The position numbers were made by a program, and so were the translations under genes. Below are positions 36,736-48,956 of a stretch of DNA of 64,000 nt, one piece after another. The stretch spans positions 56,177,280-56,241,279 of the forward strand of contig CM034542.1 in assembly GCA_020002185.1 (NCBI GenBank), written 5' to 3'. The first letter of the stretch is position 1. Each line of letters opens with the position of its first letter. Below the pieces are notes generated by a model, which saw only the letters and a program-made list of their open reading frames with translations, had not been told where the DNA came from and searched no databases. The stretch comes from Paraescarpia echinospica (lineage: Eukaryota; Annelida; Polychaeta; Sabellida; Siboglinidae).

Positions 36736-37400
36736 TCACACGACAAGCAATTACATGAACCCCCCAGGGAAGAGATACGGAAAGCGAAAGAAAGCAGATG
36801 GCAAAAACCTGGAAAGAAATTGAGAAAATGGCATCAAACCGACAGTGGAGGACCATGCTCGATGACCTATGCTCCCCGCGAGCAAACAGGCCTACGTAAG
36901 TAAGTAAGTAAGTTTTTTAGGAAAATGGGTGTACTGGGTTCAATGATTTGGAACATGAACGAAGACCCTAATGCACTGGCAACGGAGTATAGGTGGCGAA
37001 TGTGAACCCTAAACCAGACAGCTGATAAAACAGTTTGGTCCTTTCGGGTAGATGGTCTTTTCTGCAAAACAATTTGTTTTTAAATTAAACCTAAAAAAGA
37101 AGAAACACATGTATGCTTAATGGCACATCTAAATAACGACTATCGGTTTACAACGGAGACGAGAATGCGTGATTATCCAGTCATGGCACAGGGATGCATT
37201 CAGCCGTTACATTCCCATGCCAACATACATAATAAACAATGACAAGGCTGAAGATAGTAACTGGGGGTTACCATCCTCTGTCCTGTTAAATAACATAGAT
37301 GAATACATATTTTTTTAACGGGATGCTGGGTGTCTAACGAACTAGATAGGTGGTGAATGGTGTTCATAATATATATTGTAGAATGAAGAAATTGTTCGGT
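36731..37400. repeat. Duplicated block, copy 2 (LINE 3' end plus downstream, uninterrupted)
   Basis: Second copy of the 34541-35213 block. It keeps the TAAG tail (36897-36912) and continues through AACTAGATAGGTGGTGAATG, where copy 1 is split by LINE copy B. A TA run (37423-37452) follows. Confidence 0.85.
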
Positions 37401-37420
37401 TGGCGATCAGTTTCGATAAC

Positions 37421-37456
<36 letters not shown>

Positions 37457-37870
37457 ACATAATCACAGAGGGTTCGCTACAAAATAGAAAAAGTATTTGC
37501 GACACGTTGGTGTTCATCTGAATCACGGGGACGATGCTGTACTTTAAAAAAAACATACGGTGGCCGTTCGAAGGTATGCGCTGAAATTAAAGTAAACACG
37601 GGATTGCGAAGTTTGGTGCCGTCCACAAAGCCGCTACTACTGACAACCCCACACCTCCACAAACACGTGTCCTTGTTATGAATAATTAATACATGGGCAT
37701 TCAGTAATTATTTCGGATGGTAAACCTGTAAAAACAAAATAAGCTATTCAATTGTACATTAAATATATCTACCCTATCATAGTTGTACAGGAGACGGAAA
37801 CATGTGAAGCCGTACGAGCCAGCACTGCTGCAACCCGACAACCCCACATGCAGCCTAATCCCCCTAACAA

Positions 37871-39470
37871 CTACACAACTGCACTAACGCTAAGCGCCAT
37901 TGTTCGTTGTAATTTGGTGGCCACCAGCACATCTTTTAGATTCTTGTTCTTTGAGAATGCTGTTATAAATCTCGGCGTGTATATTTCTGGATAAGCGGTT
38001 TGAAGCAGTCTACAGGTGGCTTTAGCCAGTTTAGCAATTGTTCGTCCCTGGTGGGAGAAGCGAATCACAAAAGGTATAGTATCAAAAGAGTCCTCTCTAA
38101 CATTCAGTCCCCTGGCTGCATAGTTTTAAGTCTTGTAATCCATTTTGATTCACAATTTCGTCTGTAAATGGTTTCCAGTGAGGCGATGTCAGAAAATGGC
38201 CCTGATTCCAAGATTGTAATTCGCAAATCGGATATTGAGTGACCGGCTCCGTTAAATTGCTTGGCCACCTGTGTGTCGTTGTGATGTCGTATATCCGATA
38301 TGTGATTATTTAGACGTGTTCAGAGTTGATTGCCAGTCTCGATCACCCACGTATCTTGAGGGACAGGCGCTGCAGGTAATTAGGTACACCACGCTGGATG
38401 TACCGCATTTGTTGATTTTGCCCTGTGGTGGCCTCCTTGTGTTGTTAATAAGTGTGAAATCTACAAATACCGTACAGGCTAGTCACCTTTTCACCTGACA
38501 TTTCACGGCCTGTTCTTTCCTGTTCTGATTTTTAATGTCCGCTAGGGTAGTGCTTTTAATGTGCCTTAAAAACGCGATGTATAATTCCTTTGCCTCAGGC
38601 TATGAAAAAGTGTTTGTACGACTTCCCCAAAGTCTGATTTATTGTTGCAAATCCTGTGAAATCGTAATAGTTGCGACTTGAGGATACCAGAGAAGGTTTC
38701 TTTCGGATGAACGAGTCTTTGTACAGTAGTTAATGTGTATATGTTGGTTTAAAGTAAACCTTGCTGTCAAGATGTCTCGTCGAATTAAAGCGTTCGCCTT
38801 TAAAGATCGTAATGTCCTAGAAATCTATTGAATGTTTATTCGTAGCTGACGTTAATTATACGCAATTTTGATGGCTATTTTGTATGTCCAAGAAAACTAG
38901 GAATTCACCATTTTCGTGTGTCCAGATTCCGAAGATTATCGTCCAAATATCGTAAATAGATTAATGGTAATTTGTTGCATTTTCTTAGTGCTTGTTTCTC
39001 CCACTCAGCCATAACACGATTGGCATAGTTTGGGGCATATCGTTTCCTCATTGCAGTGCCAACATTTTAAGGTACCAGTTTTATCCTAATAAAAAGTCGT
39101 TGTGTTCTAAGGAAATTTTAAGTAGTTCTAAAATCTCTGCGTCTGAGCGGTCAAAATCCGGGTTTCGTAAAAAAAAGCCTGTCTTACTGCTTCAGTCCCC
39201 GAAATATTGTCAATATTGGTGTACAGGCTTTCTACATCCATGGAGAACAGTAGCGCATCACTGGGAATTTCGATTCTAGTCATTTTAGCAATGAAGTATG
39301 TAGTGTTTTTAATATACGAAGCATGTGTTACTGCCAATGGGGCTAAACAAAGTCTTTATACTCAGCTATTTTATATGATTCGCTGTTGCAATCGGAAATG
39401 ATCGGTCGTCCTGGAGGCATTGGAGGCTGAGGCCATTTATCTTTAGCTTTATGAATCTTGGTAAGTAAGT
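37871..39470 (-). mobile_element. Penelope-like retroelement, decayed, with GIY-YIG endonuclease
   Basis: Read on the minus strand from 39470 down: KIHKAKDKWPQPPMPPGRP, PSDALLFSMDVESLYTNI (RT motif A), VGTAMRKRYAPNYAN (motif B), KLPLIYLRYLDD (motif C, YLDD), a linker with KCQVKR and LACTVF, then VVYLITCSACPSRYVG (GIY-YIG endonuclease), NHISDIRHHNDTQVAKQFNG and LETIYRRNCESKWITRLKT. Next, nearly seamless, comes SFDTIPFVIRFSHQGRTI ... FSKNKNLKDVLV, which looks like the RT thumb that normally precedes the endonuclease. Several frameshifts and stops (one stop near 38321) make it inactive. Confidence 0.85.
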
Positions 39471-39552
39471 AAAGTATTGGGCAGATTCATTCATTGTTAA
39501 ATTGCTTATTATTTCTACAGCCATCACAACCTGCCCTCAAATAGCCCAAGAT

Positions 39553-39965
<413 letters not shown>

Positions 39966-40640
39966 TTATGTGTAATGCTGGTGGAACTGATGACATGCTA
40001 CAGTTTCATCGGATGGGGAAGGATATGCATTTACAATATTTCAATAAAGCGCTACAGTTCTCATCGGATATAAGGGAACGAAAGGATATTTCTTATAATT
40101 GCTTGTTACAATATTTCAATAAAACAGCACATCGCTCAGTATATAGACCTCGTGGAGAACTGCATGTAGAAGTCAAATGAGATGCAACAGGATTGAAGCA
40201 CCGTGAATGCAACGAGAGGTTCAGCATTTTAGGTTTGTTCTTAGGTAAATTCATTACCTCTCAACAACAAACTTGGTTTTTCTTCGGATATTTTGACAGC
40301 GTTGCAGTCTTTATTGGCGAAATGATTGGCAGCTACAGGTGTGTCACATGAGAAGCGTCACGTGACAATCACCAGTGCACACACGCATGACACAGGCCAC
40401 CAGTGTTCTACAAAAGGTGAGAAGATGTTGCAACGTGAAGACAACAGAGAGACCTTCCACGTACGCATGCCCTTATATGGTTGGTTTGACGTGCAAACAG
40501 GGCTAGGATGAGGGTTAGATTGAAGGTTACGGTTATGGTTAGGTTGAATGTACTTTTGATAAGATAGGCTTCCGGTGATTACATGCATTTGTACACGGAG
40601 TGGGAACAGGAAGCTCTCTCCAAAGACAACTGGTATGGCT
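39966..40640. other. No gene recognised
   Basis: Two copies of TTACAATATTTCAATAAA (near 40031 and 40107) are the only notable structure. Confidence 0.4.
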
Positions 40641-40644
40641 ATAT

Positions 40645-41113
40645 TTAACAAGATTTTAACAAGATTTAACAAGATTGCCACCCAGAGAATTAACTCTAGG
40701 TGGCAGGTGGACAAGGAAGCCCTTTGGCTTATCGAGAGTCCGACCCTTTTATCTATGTGTATCCCGCCCGTCTGAGGTATGTGTCGATTTTATTTTTAAA
40801 CATATTCACGCTACTAGCACCCACACAATCAGCAGGTAATCTGTTCCATTCATTTACAGTCCTTTGTGAAAATGAAAACTTTCTTATATCCAATCTACTC
40901 TGCTCCTTTGCCAATGTAAGTTCATGTCCTCTAGTCCTTCTATCTTTCTTAACTGAGAAAAAAATATTTCTATCAATATTTTCATAACCCTTCAATATTT
41001 TAAACACTTCTATCTGATCTCCTCTCAATCTCCTGGTCTCTAGTGTTGTTAAACCGCATTTTTTAGGCGTATTTCGTAATTAAGATCCCTCAGTTTTGGT
41101 ATCATTTTAGTTG
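40645..41113 (-). mobile_element. CR1/L2-like LINE copy C, strongly 5'-truncated
   Basis: Minus-strand RT C-terminus (KDRRTRGHELTLAKEQSR, NEWNRLPADCVGASSVNMFK, YLRRAGYT) with the same 3' hairpin block as copies A and B, and a three-fold TTAACAAGATT tail. Probable 4-bp duplication ATAT on each side. Confidence 0.88.
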
Positions 41114-41247
41114 ATATGAGAAACACCAAGGAAGAAACTAACATCCACCGAACAAAACCTGCCCTGAACCGAGACGTCAGACAAGAATTCCCACCAGTTC
41201 CTATGCAGCTAGAGTCATACTGGCTGCAAGTCAACGGTTATAATTAA
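41113..41247 (+). pseudogene. Short ORF remnant resembling the tail of a GIY-YIG retroelement
   Basis: An open frame reads DMRNTKEETNIHRTKPALNR followed by DVRQEFPPVP and ends TAA. The LNRD phrase is common at the C-terminal end of GIY-YIG-bearing retroelement proteins. The assignment is weak. Confidence 0.3.
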
Positions 41248-41853
41248 CAATTCGGTTTGAGACAAGAAATTGTCACGAGTCATTCAGCGCATTGCGCAAT
41301 TTGCATTTGTTTAATCGTTCGCACTAAACACGTCGCGAGTACCCAGCCTCGTTGCAATTTATAAAGTCACAACAATATGTAACTTTCCCTTTATCAATTT
41401 CCCTGCGGAACGAAACGACAGACTGACATGTTTTATTAACGAACGTTGCGAAACCAATTGCTGCGTGGGGATTTCGTCACTGCGCCGGGCCGAATACAAG
41501 CCTCGAGATAACCCTGGATGCTGAGTTCGCCCCTTGTCGCCGAGAGTAAATGTAGTTATCATGTCCGCCAACTTTACGTATCGTCCCAAGCGACTATTAT
41601 TTATGTTTGTGTATGTAGACTACATATCGGGTCCGATTTTTTTCCAAGCCGCTAACTTCGTCATAACAGTTTTTACGCCCTTATACATCGGTACGTGGTA
41701 CGGACGAATCTGTTTTCTACTGTAAACCGTGGACTATCTAATAGTTTGCGAAATGTGCTTATTTAGTTGTATTGCAAACATATACTAAATGGCGTATTTA
41801 ATAATACTTTTTAACAATATGTAGGCCTGTGGTCCGGGCGTTAGCCAGTGAAG

Positions 41854-44800
41854 CGTGCATTAGGGTCCCCACGATGTTTGTTTTTTCATTTTCGTGACCT
41901 TCTACACCTCTAGGTCAATAATCCGACGGGTGCCACCCAGGCACCCTTAAGCGTTTTTGTATAAACACTTTAATATGCAAATTAATTATCGCCATTAAAA
42001 TAAATACTGTTTTTCTGAATATATCGCATAGTAAACTTCCAAAACAATAAAAGTAAGGTGTCCAAGCGATAGTTTTCATGGTCTCTTGTTAATATTACGT
42101 CAATGAACAAATCATGGTATGCAAATTTGTTACAGGAATATGCAAATTAGCTCTCACCAATATAACCTCACGCTTTTCATGTGTATCTCCTCAATAGGCA
42201 AGCGGTAGGTACTGCCTAACGCACCAACTTAAATGTCCCCCTCCCCGTACGTGCAAAACGCCCAAATGGTATATCATTTGAAAGCCCAATATGTCACCAT
42301 CACAACGAGGTCTATCTTAGAACTGCCAAGTGATGCAGTAAGCGTGACACCAAGGTCAAACAAGATCACCGTCAAATGATAAATTTTCGAAATTGTGCGC
42401 TTCCGTATTAAAATTACAATGATTGCATATATACTTTATTCAAAAACAAAATGGGAATGTCATATAGTTTTGGAAAGCTCATTGTCTCCCCGCCACAATG
42501 AGATACGACATGGAGCTGTTACCCGGAATAGTAAGTGTGGAGCTAAGGTCAAACAAAGTCACCGTGAAATTATGAATATTCGAACTTCTGTAATATGGCA
42601 CACTTCATAAAGTTACAATAACTCTGTATCTGCTTCGTTTCTATGGACATGTTATATACATTGTGAAAGAACAATTTCTTATCGTCAAAATGTGATATGA
42701 GTTGATGGAGTTTGTGTGAAGCGACGATCAAACAGTATCACCGCCAATTAATAGATGTTCGAAATTACGCCATCCCGTAAACGTTATACAAAACCAATGG
42801 TGGCTTATAAACATTACCTATCTACTCATGTCATATATCTTTGGAAAGCCTACTATCTGCCCGTAAATACGGGATACCACGGGGAGCTATCAAGTGGTGC
42901 CGTAAGTGTGGAGTGAAGGTCAAGCAGACACCACCAAATGATGAATGTTCAAAACTGCGCTATTCAGCGGACGTTGTGCAACTACAGTGTTTGCATATCT
43001 ACTTTGTCTACCTACACTAGGTCATGTTATACATCTATATGTGTACTGTATCCCCGACAAAATGAGGCAAGGCATAGAATTGTAAAGTGGTGGTCTAAGT
43101 GAGGAGTGAAGGTTGAAGGTCACTGTCAAAAGATTCATAAACCAGCATCGCCGTCAAAAGATGCATCAACCAACATCACCACGTTTGATGTGTATGCAGA
43201 CATTTTCGTTCCGCACATCGTGAAGCACTTAAATCATTCCAACAATATTGGCGTCGACCGGGATACGTACCTCGCCAGCAGGATCGAATAATCCACAAGA
43301 GAGAAGCGTGATAACCGGATTCTGAGGAAAGTAACATTGGACAACAATGTGCCAATAAAATGGAAATACTTTCATCGCGATGTTATCAACATACAGGAGC
43401 TATTTGCATTTCTGTCCATTAAGGTTGCAAAGCTCCACTATCTAGGTTGAAAGGAAGTGTTTGACACTTCAGACACCTCGGCCGTCATCACTCGGTTCAA
43501 CTATGCCATGCTACATGCAGTAAGACCTTGAAGAACCTGGCACGCAACTGTTGAGCTTTGTGCAAAATGCTTTGTGCAAAATGGATCAAAGCCATGCATG
43601 ATTCGCAATGTATTTCCGGTCGTTTGGAGTTATGAGTTTGTCAAATTTATATCCAGCTGCATACATTTGGATAGGCTTTTGGACAGGCAATAACGTTATT
43701 CACCATAATGGCAACGGCATCCATCATGCTCTGGGAAAAGAACTGTCACGTCATTGCCAGTTGTCAATAGCATGGGAAACCACGAAGGAACCACAGCATT
43801 CATACATCCATTTGGTTCTGGATTCGCGTCACTTCAACTCGTGGAAAGCATCGTCACTGCCCTCTGTAAATGGAGTTGCAGCGTGCGTTGTGTCCGTTAT
43901 CGAGGCAATGAAAAATATATTCTGTCAAAGGGATAATATCACTGAGATATTCCAATAACCCCGGATGCTCTTTAGCAGTATTCAGAGCGCATAGCGTAAC
44001 AGGCTTTTATTTGGTTGACCAGTCAACTGGTTCATCAGCAGATGCCCACTCCAGATGGCTGGGGTGGATGTAGGACGTGAAGAGGCTGTCATGTGCACAA
44101 GAACACATCAGTTAATTAATATAAATAACACAAGATTGAGTTTTTGACCTTCAAAATGACATTCAAATTCAAAATTGAGGGTGGCATCCACCATCATCTA
44201 TTTTCTCATTCCATGGGTAATGCAAAAATGCCGTAGAAGAATAACATCACCTACAATCTGCGGAACGGCACAATTTCAAAAATGCATGTATCTTGTTCAA
44301 CCTTCACTCCACAGTTAGACCACCACTTACAATTTCATGCCAATCATTTTGACAGGGATACAATACGCATAGGTGTATAATATGGCCCAGTGTAGGTAGA
44401 CAAAGTAGATAATTATGCAAACATTGTAATTGTACAACGTTTGCGGAATGGCACAGTTTTGAACACTCATCACTTGGTGATGACCTTGCTTGACCTTCAC
44501 TCCACACTTACTGCACCACTTGATAGCTCCCCGTGGTATCCTGTATTTAAGGGGAGACAGTAAGGCTTTCAAACTGTTTATCACATGAACACAAGTAAGC
44601 AGGTAGCGTAGATAGGTTATAAGTCAACATTGACGGTGACACTGTTTGTTCGCCGCTCCACACAAACTCCATCAACTGAAACCTCTAAATGATATCTCAT
44701 TTTGATGGGAAGACATTGTTCTTTCGTGATGTATGTAACATGTCCATAGAAATGAAGTCGATACAGAGTTATTGTAACCTAATAACGTTCGCGGTGTTGC

Positions 44801-45209
44801 AAAAGTTCGGATATTCATAATTTCATGGTGACCTTGTTTGACCTTAGCTCCACACTTACTATACTCGTTTATTGAGGAGATGTAAACGGATATCATGAAG
44901 TTATATTGGTCAGAGCTAATTTGCATATTCATGCGACAAATATGCATACTATGATTTGTTCACTGACGTAATCATACCCAGATACCCTGAAAACATGCGT
45001 TTGGACACATCATTTTGATTGTTTGGATGTTTACAATTCGAGATATTGAAAAAAGTAGTATATATTTTACAGGCTATGACTAATTTGCATATTAATGAGT
45101 ATATACAAAAACGCTCAAGGGTGCCTGAGTGGCACCCGTGGGATTATTGACCTAGAAGGTTAGAAGGTCACAAAAATGCAAGAAAACATCGTGCAAACCC
45201 TAATGCACG
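41854..45209. mobile_element. 3.36-kb DNA element with long inverted arms (Academ-like candidate)
   Basis: The outer ends CGTGCATTAGGGT (left) and ACCCTAATGCACG (right) are inverted, and similarity continues inward: GGTCAATAATCC(G/C)ACGGGTG, AGCGTTTTTGTATA and TTAATATGCAAATTA occur on both arms. Each arm is built of diverged subrepeats of about 185-200 bp sharing AAGGTCAAACAAGATCACCG-type, ATGAATGTTCGAA and CATGTTATA motifs: five on the left (to about 43150), at least four on the right (44270-44900). The interior carries a decayed XPG/FEN-like ORF. No clear target-site duplication found. Confidence 0.8.
43106..43970 (+). pseudogene. Decayed ORF inside the inverted-arm element (XPG/FEN-like family)
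   Basis: One frame with internal stops reads FDVYADIFVPHIVKHLNHSN, RKVTLDNNVPIKWKYFHRDV and NIQELFAFLSIKVAKLHY. Other frames give CMIRNVFPVVW, PAAYIWIGFWTGNNVIHH, HHALGKELSR and LPVVNSMGNHEGTTAF. This follows the order of an invertebrate repeat protein family whose intact members have EADTR, a VDTDVV-like and an SMTGCDT...GKG motif, reminiscent of XPG/FEN nucleases. The family match is from memory and the nuclease link is inference. Multiple stops and frame changes mean no function. Confidence 0.6.
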
Positions 45210-45311
45210 GTCCACCTTCAAAAGGGCGTTTGACTGCCGGACTACTATTGTTGCATGTCGATGTGAACGAGAGTGTAAAGTGTACAGTTTTCACACAGAA
45301 CTGTTAGAAAG

Positions 45312-45392
45312 TAAAGACCCGTTTACGCGAGTAATTTTGTTCCGATTATGTCATCGAGACTGCGTCATACGACACACCCGAAACAAAATCGT
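45312..45392. repeat. Imperfect inverted repeat
   Basis: GTTTACGCGAGTAATTTTGT and ACAAAATCGTTCGTGTAAAC face each other across about 33 bp. It may be the ends of a very small MITE. Confidence 0.45.
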
Positions 45393-46154
45393 TCGTGTAA
45401 ACACCCCCGCGAGATAGATTTGCAGTGCCAATTTGTGGATTTGACTGTGCCGGTGGTAGAGGTGGAACCGGTTGTTGTTCGATAGCGTGCGATAGTATTT
45501 ACAAAAAAATTGGGGGAAATACCGTGAAATGAAATGTTAAACGGCGTCCTTCCGATATTTTACCGGTACAAAAATATAGTGCGATTACAAAATAATGTAA
45601 TTAACAATATATTGTCAGCATAAAATATTCACAATTAATTGTACGGTTCTCTTACATTATGTAAGTACTAAAAGCTATATTTTGGGAGCGCCTGTATTGG
45701 TTGAAACGAACTGCAGAATGTTTCAAAGGTATGTGTTATTATGTCTATATTGTTATATAATGCGGCCTACCTAAGGGACAATTTACACTAACATATATAA
45801 TGGGTAGGGACAACATGTGTGTTTAGCAGTTGACGATGCTGAATTGCCATCCTACATTCCCCGTAATAAGAAAATGTATACTTAAAGAAATATTGTTATC
45901 GCCGTGTGCACCTATGCCGCGGCTAAGTGAGTAACTCAACCACACGTGTGTGCGGCTATGTCCCGTGTAGAACTATGTTGCTGCTTGTGCAACAGCGCTA
46001 CACGGCACAGACGACTACCTGGGTAGTAGTCATTGTCATATTATACGTTGTTGTGTGTAGGCCATGTAGGCGTATGCCAGTTGTGTTTCATTTTCAGGTT
46101 TTCGTGAATACAAATTGTGCTTCGACCATGCCAGTTTTAAGAAGTATATTCAAG

Positions 46155-46159
46155 TTCCA

Positions 46160-46199
<40 letters not shown>

Positions 46200-46320
46200 C
46201 ACTTGCTTGCATGCGGGTACACGTGTATGCACGCCCGCCCGCCCGCCCGCAAGCACGCGCACGCACACATTCACTCACTCACTCACTCACTCACTCACTC
46301 ACTCACTCACTCACTCACAG
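46155..46320. repeat. CGCA, CCCG and ACTC tetranucleotide repeats
   Basis: Three consecutive microsatellites (ACGC about 46160-46200, CCCG about 46230-46250, ACTC about 46270-46317) in otherwise non-coding DNA. Confidence 0.95.
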
Positions 46321-47344
46321 TATGTAGCTATTGTTCACGACGTTTCAGCCTTCCCTTTGCTGAGCCATCACCCGAGTAAGCGATGTTGCGTGCTTACATA
46401 ATCTCACAACGTTGTTAGTCTTTAAGATCGACGACAAGAGCTAGTAAATGATGTTACTCTATAACGTATATTTGCATGACAAATACTCACCGAGCTCGCT
46501 TTTGTCAATTTCGCGCAATTACGCAATGCCTTTTTGCAAGAATTTCCACTTTTTGTTAATAAATATATTCGAGACAAGATCATTAATTTTAAACGAACAA
46601 CCGTCGGCGTCGCCATTACAGTGGCCTCGAAGGATTTACTATTTCGCTAGATTTGCGCCTTGTTCAATTAGGCGAATGCATTGGCCAACACGAGTGGAAT
46701 ACAGAATACGCATCGTAGACGTCCACGTCGCTGGCTGGGTAAGTGGTGAGACAGATTGATAACATGTCAAACACCTTACTGATACATTCTGTCTCTGCCC
46801 TGATGCAATGTTTCAGTGATGTGAAGATGTAGGCATTGCTGTATTTTCATTGAATTTATTTCGAATTTATTTTGATACAAAGTTTCATAACTTTATTGTA
46901 AAATCATAGTATATTGCTTAAACTATATGTACCCATTAAAGGCCACTATGTACTTGCATGTGAACCGTTTAACAAATATTGTTTAGTTTGAATATATCGA
47001 CCGGAATATTATATTTCCGTTGTATACTCAGCGACAAGGCTGATAAACAAATAACGAACAAATGATATTAAAACTGGGTCATTAAAACACATTTAGACGG
47101 TCAATACGTTAGAATATATACGTATGTGTACAATATAGCATGATTTTACGATAACAACAATAAGGACCTTCACGTCGTATTAATTTGTTGATTTCCTGTT
47201 GCCGTAAACTTATCATTAACGGTTCTAAACGTAACAATATAAAATATACCGTAAGACCTTCATGATGTCTACCGAGGCCGCGATGATTGTATGCACAACT
47301 GAAAAAAAAAACTTTTTGAAGATTTCTTAACATTCTTCAGGATA

Positions 47345-48005
47345 GTTAATTTTTATGCAAAAACAAATCTTTTTGACATATCCAATACGATATTGTACCT
47401 TGTAGAGTCTTTCGTCAGCGCGTCACTCCAACTTCCCCAGTACTTGTGATGTATAACGTCATCGTGTATGTGAGATAGTTCGTAATTCCCCTCGTCTCGA
47501 TTGATTGGTGTTTGGTGTTTCTTACCCATATGACTTCTTTTATGTGCGTGTTCTTATGAAGATTTCTACCATTTTCGCTCTCACCAAGTCTGTGATGTGG
47601 TTTTCTGTTGTTGTGTGGTCCGTGAGGGCGGATTTGTTGATGGTCAACATAAGTCTTTGTCTCGCTCCTTGTGTATTTCTCTTTTTCATGAGAAGATAAT
47701 ATACGAGGAGCGAGTAAAAGATCTATGTCGATCACCAACAAGTCTGCCCTGACGGACCACGCAACAACAGAAGACCACAAGATAGAACACGGCACATCAA
47801 AAGAAGCCATATGGATGACAAACACCAAAACACCAAAACACCAATCAATCTAGACGAGGGGAATTTCGAACACTCTCACATGCACGATGACGTCATACGT
47901 CACATTGCTGACGCAGTTGGGTTAACCCGATGACGAAAGGCTATACAAGGTACATTCACGTAATGGATATGTCAAAAAGAAATTGTTTGCATACCCTTTT
48001 TAAGA
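47345..48005. mobile_element. Head-to-head inverted pair of retroelement 3' fragments
   Basis: The left arm (minus orientation, 47690 down to 47345) and right arm (plus, about 47695 to 48005) share GATTGATTGGTGTTTGGTG or its complement, GTTGTTGTGTGGTCCGTGAG, TGACGAAAG-CT-TACAAGGTAC and GGATATGTCAAAAAGA. The minus arm has an open frame with HIKEVIWVRNT and YLTYTMTLYITS, reminiscent of Penelope-like protein tails. The 5' ends meet in the middle near 47690. Confidence 0.7.
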
Positions 48006-48105
48006 GATATTCGAGGAAACAAAAATCGCCTAAATCACCATTGTACACATTTTTAAGAAATATTCGAGGAAACAAAAATCGCCTAAATCACCATTGTACA
48101 CCAGG
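48000..48105. repeat. Two-fold tandem repeat (~53 bp)
   Basis: TTTTTAAGA(G/A)ATATTCGAGG, then AACAAAAATCGCCTAAATCA and CCATTGTACAC, occurs twice in a row. Confidence 0.85.
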
Positions 48106-48589
48106 ATTTCAATGTCGAATACTCAGGTCAACAACACTGCTTGAAATCCGCTTTTTTCTACGAACGTGCGGCTGAGGCAAGCGTTGATCTGATTACTTTA
48201 TCTCGTGTATGACCGTCGTCAGTCATATTGGGGCTGGGTCCGCAGCGGTTACAGGGGACATCATTCGCTTGTTGCCGGCATGTGCAGACACGCAGTGGGG
48301 AGACGGTCCAGGGACGGTGCGAATGAAGACGAAATTGTTCGCTGCTCAGTTGCGTACATCTGTGAAGAACGGTGGCAATGAGCGAAGAAAGCGCCCGCCG
48401 AATAGGCGACTGCTCGTTAAAATAGAACGCACGCGTTTCAAGCGCGCTGGAGAGTTTTTGATGAATTAAAGGTTGCGTCTGGTGTCAACTAACCGAGCCA
48501 GTTACACAAGTACGTATCGGTAAATGTCAATGTTTTCATATAATTGACTGTCTGTCAGTTCGTAAAAGCTACGTTACTTTCTGCATGCC

Positions 48590-48715
48590 CGCGCACACAT
48601 TTACGCACACACTCACATGCACGCACACACACTCCCCAAACGCAAACACACACATACACGCACGCACGCACGCACCCACACACGCACGCACGCACACACA
48701 CACACGCACATGTTG
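48590..48715. repeat. CACA/CGCA microsatellite
   Basis: Alternating ACGC, CACA and ACTC phrases. Confidence 0.9.
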
Positions 48716-48956
48716 TTTATAAGCCAGTTGTTTATTAGCCAATTTTAACAAAATATAACACAATTTAGCTAGACATATAACAAGATAAAAACCGTAATAA
48801 TACTGTCAATGTAGTATAATCGATAATGTAATGGATAATTGTTATGGAAGAGACAAACGAATAAAGGGCCTCTTTAATCAATTTGTTTCTGTTTTCATGC
48901 AAACGTGTAATTAAGACTGCACAAAATTACTACCGAATTCATATCATAATTCGTCA

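Noticed and set aside
47415..47828. 137-aa minus-strand ORF as a host gene
   Set aside because: It spans the junction of two inverted retroelement fragments; the open frame is a by-product of the inverted repeat.
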